Notes under the pieces: model-generated
Seen by the model: the letters and a program-made list of their open reading frames with translations, nothing else
Told to the model about the DNA's origin: nothing
Database searches by the model: none
Shown: positions 60,776 through 64,000 of the stretch, piece after piece
Layout of the letters: the number at the start of each line of letters is the position of its first letter
How positions within the stretch are numbered: the first letter of the stretch is position 1
Source of the DNA: JBAZYK01 sp964582265
Lineage (GTDB): Bacteria > Patescibacteriota > Gracilibacteria > UBA1369
DNA: 64,000 nucleotides
Reading direction: 5' to 3'
NCBI GenBank assembly: GCA_964582265.1
Contig: CAZOQT010000003.1
Location: 5,674-69,673, forward strand
Program-made: the position numbers and the translations under genes

Positions 60776-60934
60776 TTAATGCTTGTTATCATCTTGATTT
60801 CTATCCGCATTGCTTTCATCAAGAAGTTTTCTAACATTTTTATAAATAGAGATTACTCCCATCTCTCTACCGTTATTCACAACTCTTGCAGTTGTAGTCT
60901 CTTGTTCGACTGGCTCATGCTTTAATGTCTCCAT
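60776..60934 (-). CDS. Putative small protein (52 aa)
   Basis: METLKHEPVEQETTTARVVN, then REMGVISIYKNVRKLLDE and a polar tail, ATG 60934 to TAA 60776. No family is recognised. It fills the otherwise empty 330 bases between dprA and purM. Evidence is only an open frame with a normal amino-acid mix, so it may not be real. Confidence 0.4.
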   Translation of the reverse strand: METLKHEPVEQETTTARVVNNGREMGVISIYKNVRKLLDESNADRNQDDNKH

Positions 60935-61031
60935 AAAATAATAATTAAGAAATGAGCAAAACCGCCTGCATTATAATTGCCTGTTGTTAAAATTCAATAC
61001 TTTTTAAATCTGTCGACTGCCGGTCCTCAGT

Positions 61032-62147
61032 TTACGCCTCAAATTCGAGCGTTTTGCCTTTATCAAAATGGCCTTGGCTAACCAGCCTTACGCCCGGCTT
61101 TTTGCTTACTTCACCAATGATTTTGGCTTGAATACCGTGCTTTTTCATTGCTGCGGAAATTTTTTCAAATTCATTGCTCACTATTGTCATGCCAACGCCC
61201 ATATTCCAGACTTCGTACGCTTCTTTATCTGCCACGCGTCCATATTCTTGAAGACGCACCATCATCTCGTGCGCAGGCCACAAATCGGTCAAATCTGCGC
61301 CATATTTTCCCAAAACACGAACCACGTTGCCCGGCAAGCCACCGCCAGTAACATGCGCCAAAGCTTTAATATTGCACGTGCGTTTTTCACCAAAGCGGCC
61401 CAGCAATTCAAGTAAAGCACCAGAATAAATCAGCGATGGAGTCAGCACCATTTCGCCCCAGGTCTTGCCTTTTGCGCTGCCCTTTGCGGCGCCACTTTTG
61501 CCCTTTGTTCCCGCATCTGCAAACTTCACCCCCGCCCATTTTGTCCCGAATTTTTTTTGCAAAACATGTCTAACCAGCGCAAAACCGTTAGATCTAAAAC
61601 CACGGCTTCTAAGCCCAATAATCGCATCTCCAGGTTTTACATCACGGCCCAAAATAAATTTATCTTTTTCTACAATTCCAATTGCGCTTGAATTCCACAA
61701 ATTGCCTTTTACCATATCTGGCATTTCACCAATTTCACCACCTGGAATAACCACTTTTTGTTCCAAACAAGCCTTTTCTAGGCCCTTAAGTAATGGCTCC
61801 ACCACGCGCGCATCCACCTTGCTTGTATCAATTGTGTTGGTAATCGCGATTGTTTCCGCACCTACACAAACCGCATCATCGGTAACCATGGCGAGCAGAT
61901 CATATCCAAGTGTGTCATATTTTCCTGCTGCGGCTCCAACCATCATTTTTGAACCTACTCCATCAGAATTAAAAACCATGTAATAATCGCCAAAATCAAG
62001 CGCACCTGTAAATCCACCTTCAATATTAACCGGCACGCCAATCATACCTTTACGGCCTGCAAAAGTTCTTTTTGCCGCTGCATAAGCAATTGCTGAGCAC
62101 TTATCGCCCATATTAATGTCCACACCTGCTTGTTTATAAGTTGTCAT
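61032..62147 (-). CDS. purM: Phosphoribosylformylglycinamidine cyclo-ligase (AIR synthase)
   Basis: PurM closes FGAM to AIR in de novo purine synthesis, using ATP. Key blocks are YKQAGVDINMGDKC, GFTGALDFGDYYMVFNSDGV, MVTDDAVCVGAETIAITNTI, VVIPGGEIGEMPD and LAHVTGGGLPGNVVRVL. The 371 residues exceed E. coli PurM by about 25, partly through a Gly/Lys/Ala-rich insert (AGTKGKSGAAKGSAKGK). It lies 5 bases downstream of ftsE on the same strand, an unusual pairing that may be only co-transcription. Together with guaA it implies at least part of purine synthesis. Confidence 0.95.
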   Translation of the reverse strand: MTTYKQAGVDINMGDKCSAIAYAAAKRTFAGRKGMIGVPVNIEGGFTGALDFGDYYMVFNSDGVGSKMMVGAAAGKYDTLGYDLLAMVTDDAVCVGAETIAITNTIDTSKVDARVVEPLLKGLEKACLEQKVVIPGGEIGEMPDMVKGNLWNSSAIGIVEKDKFILGRDVKPGDAIIGLRSRGFRSNGFALVRHVLQKKFGTKWAGVKFADAGTKGKSGAAKGSAKGKTWGEMVLTPSLIYSGALLELLGRFGEKRTCNIKALAHVTGGGLPGNVVRVLGKYGADLTDLWPAHEMMVRLQEYGRVADKEAYEVWNMGVGMTIVSNEFEKISAAMKKHGIQAKIIGEVSKKPGVRLVSQGHFDKGKTLEFEA

Positions 62148-62152
62148 AATTG

Positions 62153-62875
62153 TTAAGAAATGGCTAAATTAATACGTTTTGGTTGAGTGTGATTTTTAAG
62201 TTCATGATACCCACTGTGTTGCAGATCGCTAATTACTTTTCCATTCACCAATTTGATTACCCTTTTTTTGATTAAATCCACAAGTCCCACGTTATGTGTA
62301 GTCAAAATAACCGTAATTCCGTCGCGATTAATTTTTAAAAGTAATCCTACGATTTCTTTGGCGGTTTTTGGGTCCAGATTTCCCGTTGGTTCATCTGCTA
62401 CAATAAGTCTTGGGTGATGCACCAAAGCTCTGGCAATGGCCGTTCTTTGACGTTCTCCACCAGAAAGCTGATGCGGAAAACGTTTTGCAAATTCACTTAG
62501 CCCCACATATTCCAAAATTTCCGGAACGCGCTTTCTTATTTCAAAGTCCTCATAACCGCAGACTTCCATTGCAAAAGCCACGTTTTCATAAACAGTTTTT
62601 TGCGGAAGCAATTTATAATCCTGAAAAACCACGCCGATTCTTCTTCTAAAAAACTGCATTTCGCGCTCATCCATCGCATTAACCGTATATCCATCCACCA
62701 GAATATTTCCATGATCTATTTTTTCCGCACCCATCAGCATATAAACCAGGGTCGATTTCCCGGCTCCGGAAGGTCCAATAATAGAAACAAATTCGCCGCT
62801 TAAAATCTGCAAATTCAGCTTATCCAAAACCGTGGTTCGTCCATATTTTTTGCTTACATTTTCAAAAGAAATCAT
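62153..62875 (-). CDS. ftsE: Cell division ATP-binding protein FtsE
   Basis: FtsE is the ABC ATPase that with FtsX drives peptidoglycan hydrolase activation at the septum. It opens ISFENVSKKYGRTTVLDKLN. Walker A is GPSGAGKSTLVYMLMG, the signature is LSGGERQRTAIARALVHHPR, Walker B is LIVADEPTGNLDPKTAKE, and the H-loop is TTHN. Its 240 residues are normal. ftsX is expected next but is not here: purM follows directly. Confidence 0.93.
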   Translation of the reverse strand: MISFENVSKKYGRTTVLDKLNLQILSGEFVSIIGPSGAGKSTLVYMLMGAEKIDHGNILVDGYTVNAMDEREMQFFRRRIGVVFQDYKLLPQKTVYENVAFAMEVCGYEDFEIRKRVPEILEYVGLSEFAKRFPHQLSGGERQRTAIARALVHHPRLIVADEPTGNLDPKTAKEIVGLLLKINRDGITVILTTHNVGLVDLIKKRVIKLVNGKVISDLQHSGYHELKNHTQPKRINLAIS

Positions 62876-62917
62876 AGAAAGAAGTTACCAACCTCAAAGG
62901 TTACCGGCTCAATAATA

Positions 62918-63922
62918 TCATAACTTATGATATTTCTCATGCACCTCTTTTAGACGCTTATTTGTCACATGAGTATAAATCTGTGTGGTTGTAATTGAAG
63001 AGTGTCCAAGCATTTCCTGCACGGAACGAATATCCGCGCCATTAATCAATAATTCAGTAGCGAACGAATGGCGTAAAACGTGCGGCGTAACTTTTTTTAT
63101 GATCCCTGCCCTTCGGGCGTATTGCCTTACTAGATATTCAATCATTACCGTGCTCAAGCGCCTTTTTTCGCCTTTGGTAATATCTTCTGCGCTCTGCGAT
63201 TTTTTACCGCTGGCATGCCTATAATTCAAAAAAAGTGGCTCAAAATTGTCATCGCGCTGCTTTAAATATGCTTTAATAGCCTCTACCGCTCGATCAGACA
63301 AAAAAACAATCCTTGGCTTTCTGCCCTTTCCTCTAACCATAAATTCGCGACGCACCAAATCAACCTGTGATCTGTTTAAAGACGCCAACTCGCTTACACG
63401 CAAGCCGGTAGAATATAAAGTTTCTATAATAGCCATGTCTCTAAGCGCCTGAATCCGCGCTGTGTCACTGCTGCCCGTGCCTAAGCCAAAACCTTTATTT
63501 ACCTCTTCAAAAAGCCGTTCCAGCTCTTCACGCGTTAGGTATTCCACAGTCCTTTCTGGAATTTTGCTTAGGTCGATTTTTTCCGGCGGCAGCGTGTCGA
63601 TGTCATTTTTTATGCAATATTTTAAAAAAGCCCGCAGCGCAATCACATGATAATTTTGCGTTTTTGTGCTCAAAAGTTGCTGCCCGTTTTCATCCATTAA
63701 GCGGTTTAAATAAAGACGATATGCCTGAATTTTGTCTAACGTAATATCCTTTGGACTGGCCTGCAGCTGGCCCTCTTCGCTCTTTCCGCCGCTCATCCAT
63801 TCCATAAAACGACCCAAATAATGATGATAGTTTTCGATTGTTTTTTTTGACTGATTTTTGCCGATTTCGGCGTGTTCCAGAAAACGCGTAATAATTTCCG
63901 CCAGTTTCATCTTTGCAAACAT
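62918..63922 (-). CDS. XerC/XerD-type tyrosine recombinase
   Basis: 334 residues. The N-terminal SAM-like domain (KTIENYHHYLGRFMEWMSGG) precedes the catalytic domain with Arg in YSTGLRVSELASLNRS, HVLRHSFATELLINGA (HxxR), LGHSSITTTQIYTHV (the second His and the Tyr nucleophile). The lysine is in MVRGKGRKPRIVFL. This is the chromosome dimer-resolving Xer pattern, not an element integrase. ATG at 63922 or, four codons later, 63910 may be the start. It lies 43 bases upstream of ftsE, so division and chromosome resolution genes are adjacent. Confidence 0.92.
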   Translation of the reverse strand: MFAKMKLAEIITRFLEHAEIGKNQSKKTIENYHHYLGRFMEWMSGGKSEEGQLQASPKDITLDKIQAYRLYLNRLMDENGQQLLSTKTQNYHVIALRAFLKYCIKNDIDTLPPEKIDLSKIPERTVEYLTREELERLFEEVNKGFGLGTGSSDTARIQALRDMAIIETLYSTGLRVSELASLNRSQVDLVRREFMVRGKGRKPRIVFLSDRAVEAIKAYLKQRDDNFEPLFLNYRHASGKKSQSAEDITKGEKRRLSTVMIEYLVRQYARRAGIIKKVTPHVLRHSFATELLINGADIRSVQEMLGHSSITTTQIYTHVTNKRLKEVHEKYHKL

Positions 63923-64000
63923 TACAAAACAGCCCCAATTTTACCGCAAAAAGGTGGAAAAAGCCTACCCAAAAAACCATTTTCCGCCCTTGTTAAAAAG

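Noticed and set aside
1..64000. UGA recoded as Gly (Gracilibacteria code)
   Set aside because: ybeY and the giant gene, among others, end naturally on TGA, and conserved genes are complete under the standard code.

Overview
This window looks like a chromosomal scaffold from a Candidate Phyla Radiation (Patescibacteria) bacterium. Features that point there are DUF4012, DUF5679, paired DUF881 proteins, SLH and PEGA proteins, FN3/SbsA-like surface proteins, short intergenic spaces and few Shine-Dalgarno sequences. Genes end on TGA as well as TAA, so UGA is a stop and the Gracilibacteria/Absconditabacteria code is excluded. The biosynthetic content is rich for that radiation (ispG of the MEP pathway, purM and guaA of purine synthesis, an aspartokinase). 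I read this as Peregrinibacteria-like, by inference only; no marker was placed on a tree. The sequence has four N-gaps: 7400-7409, 29479-29488, 50271-50370 and 56089-56188.

Layout. 1-5.5 kb: BaiN-like flavoprotein (partial), a HExxH protein, a DUF5679 zinc ribbon, tRNA-Pro, PRC-barrel protein, ispG, ybeY, a TrmH-type methyltransferase and an SLH protein. 5.5-6.5 kb: a membrane-anchored HTH protein embedded in a dense array of GTCTATAGAC/TGGACA-type motifs. 6.5-20.6 kb: two DUF881 proteins, murI, a PAP2 phosphatase fused to a dolichol-kinase-like domain, an M15-type peptidase, two paralogous membrane proteins, a long-form guaA, an aspartokinase with four ACT domains, DUF4012 and lysS. 20.7-36.8 kb: dnaB, yraN, PEGA protein, aminotransferase, comM, murA, a ComEC-type MBL protein, an LPETG surface protein, argS with an N-terminal B3/4-like extension, tRNA-Cys, tRNA-Ser(GCT), GerMN lipoprotein, EamA transporter and nitroreductase.

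36.84-44.88 kb is an integrated mobile element of about 8.0 kb in the 3' end of tRNA-Ser(TGA). It is bounded by an 11-bp direct repeat. It carries a large serine recombinase, a tyrosine recombinase, a DUF5659/small-protein/HTH-zinc-ribbon cassette, an unrecognised two-gene operon with its own promoter and terminator, and two unrecognised minus-strand genes. The native C-terminal codons of the serine recombinase lie at the far end of the element. Its attachment site is therefore inside its own gene, and integration swaps its C-terminus for an antisense read of the tRNA.

45-64 kb returns to host genes: an OmpR-type wHTH protein, a CtpA protease, a YmdB-like phosphoesterase, recA (promoter carrying a palindrome between -35 and -10), recX, nusA, an operon with a giant protein bearing HExxH and transglutaminase-like motifs, pilB/gspE, dprA, purM, ftsE and a Xer recombinase. 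Together comM, dprA, the ComEC-type MBL protein, the PilB-type ATPase and recA suggest DNA uptake and transformation, but no pilin or full ComEC channel is seen here.
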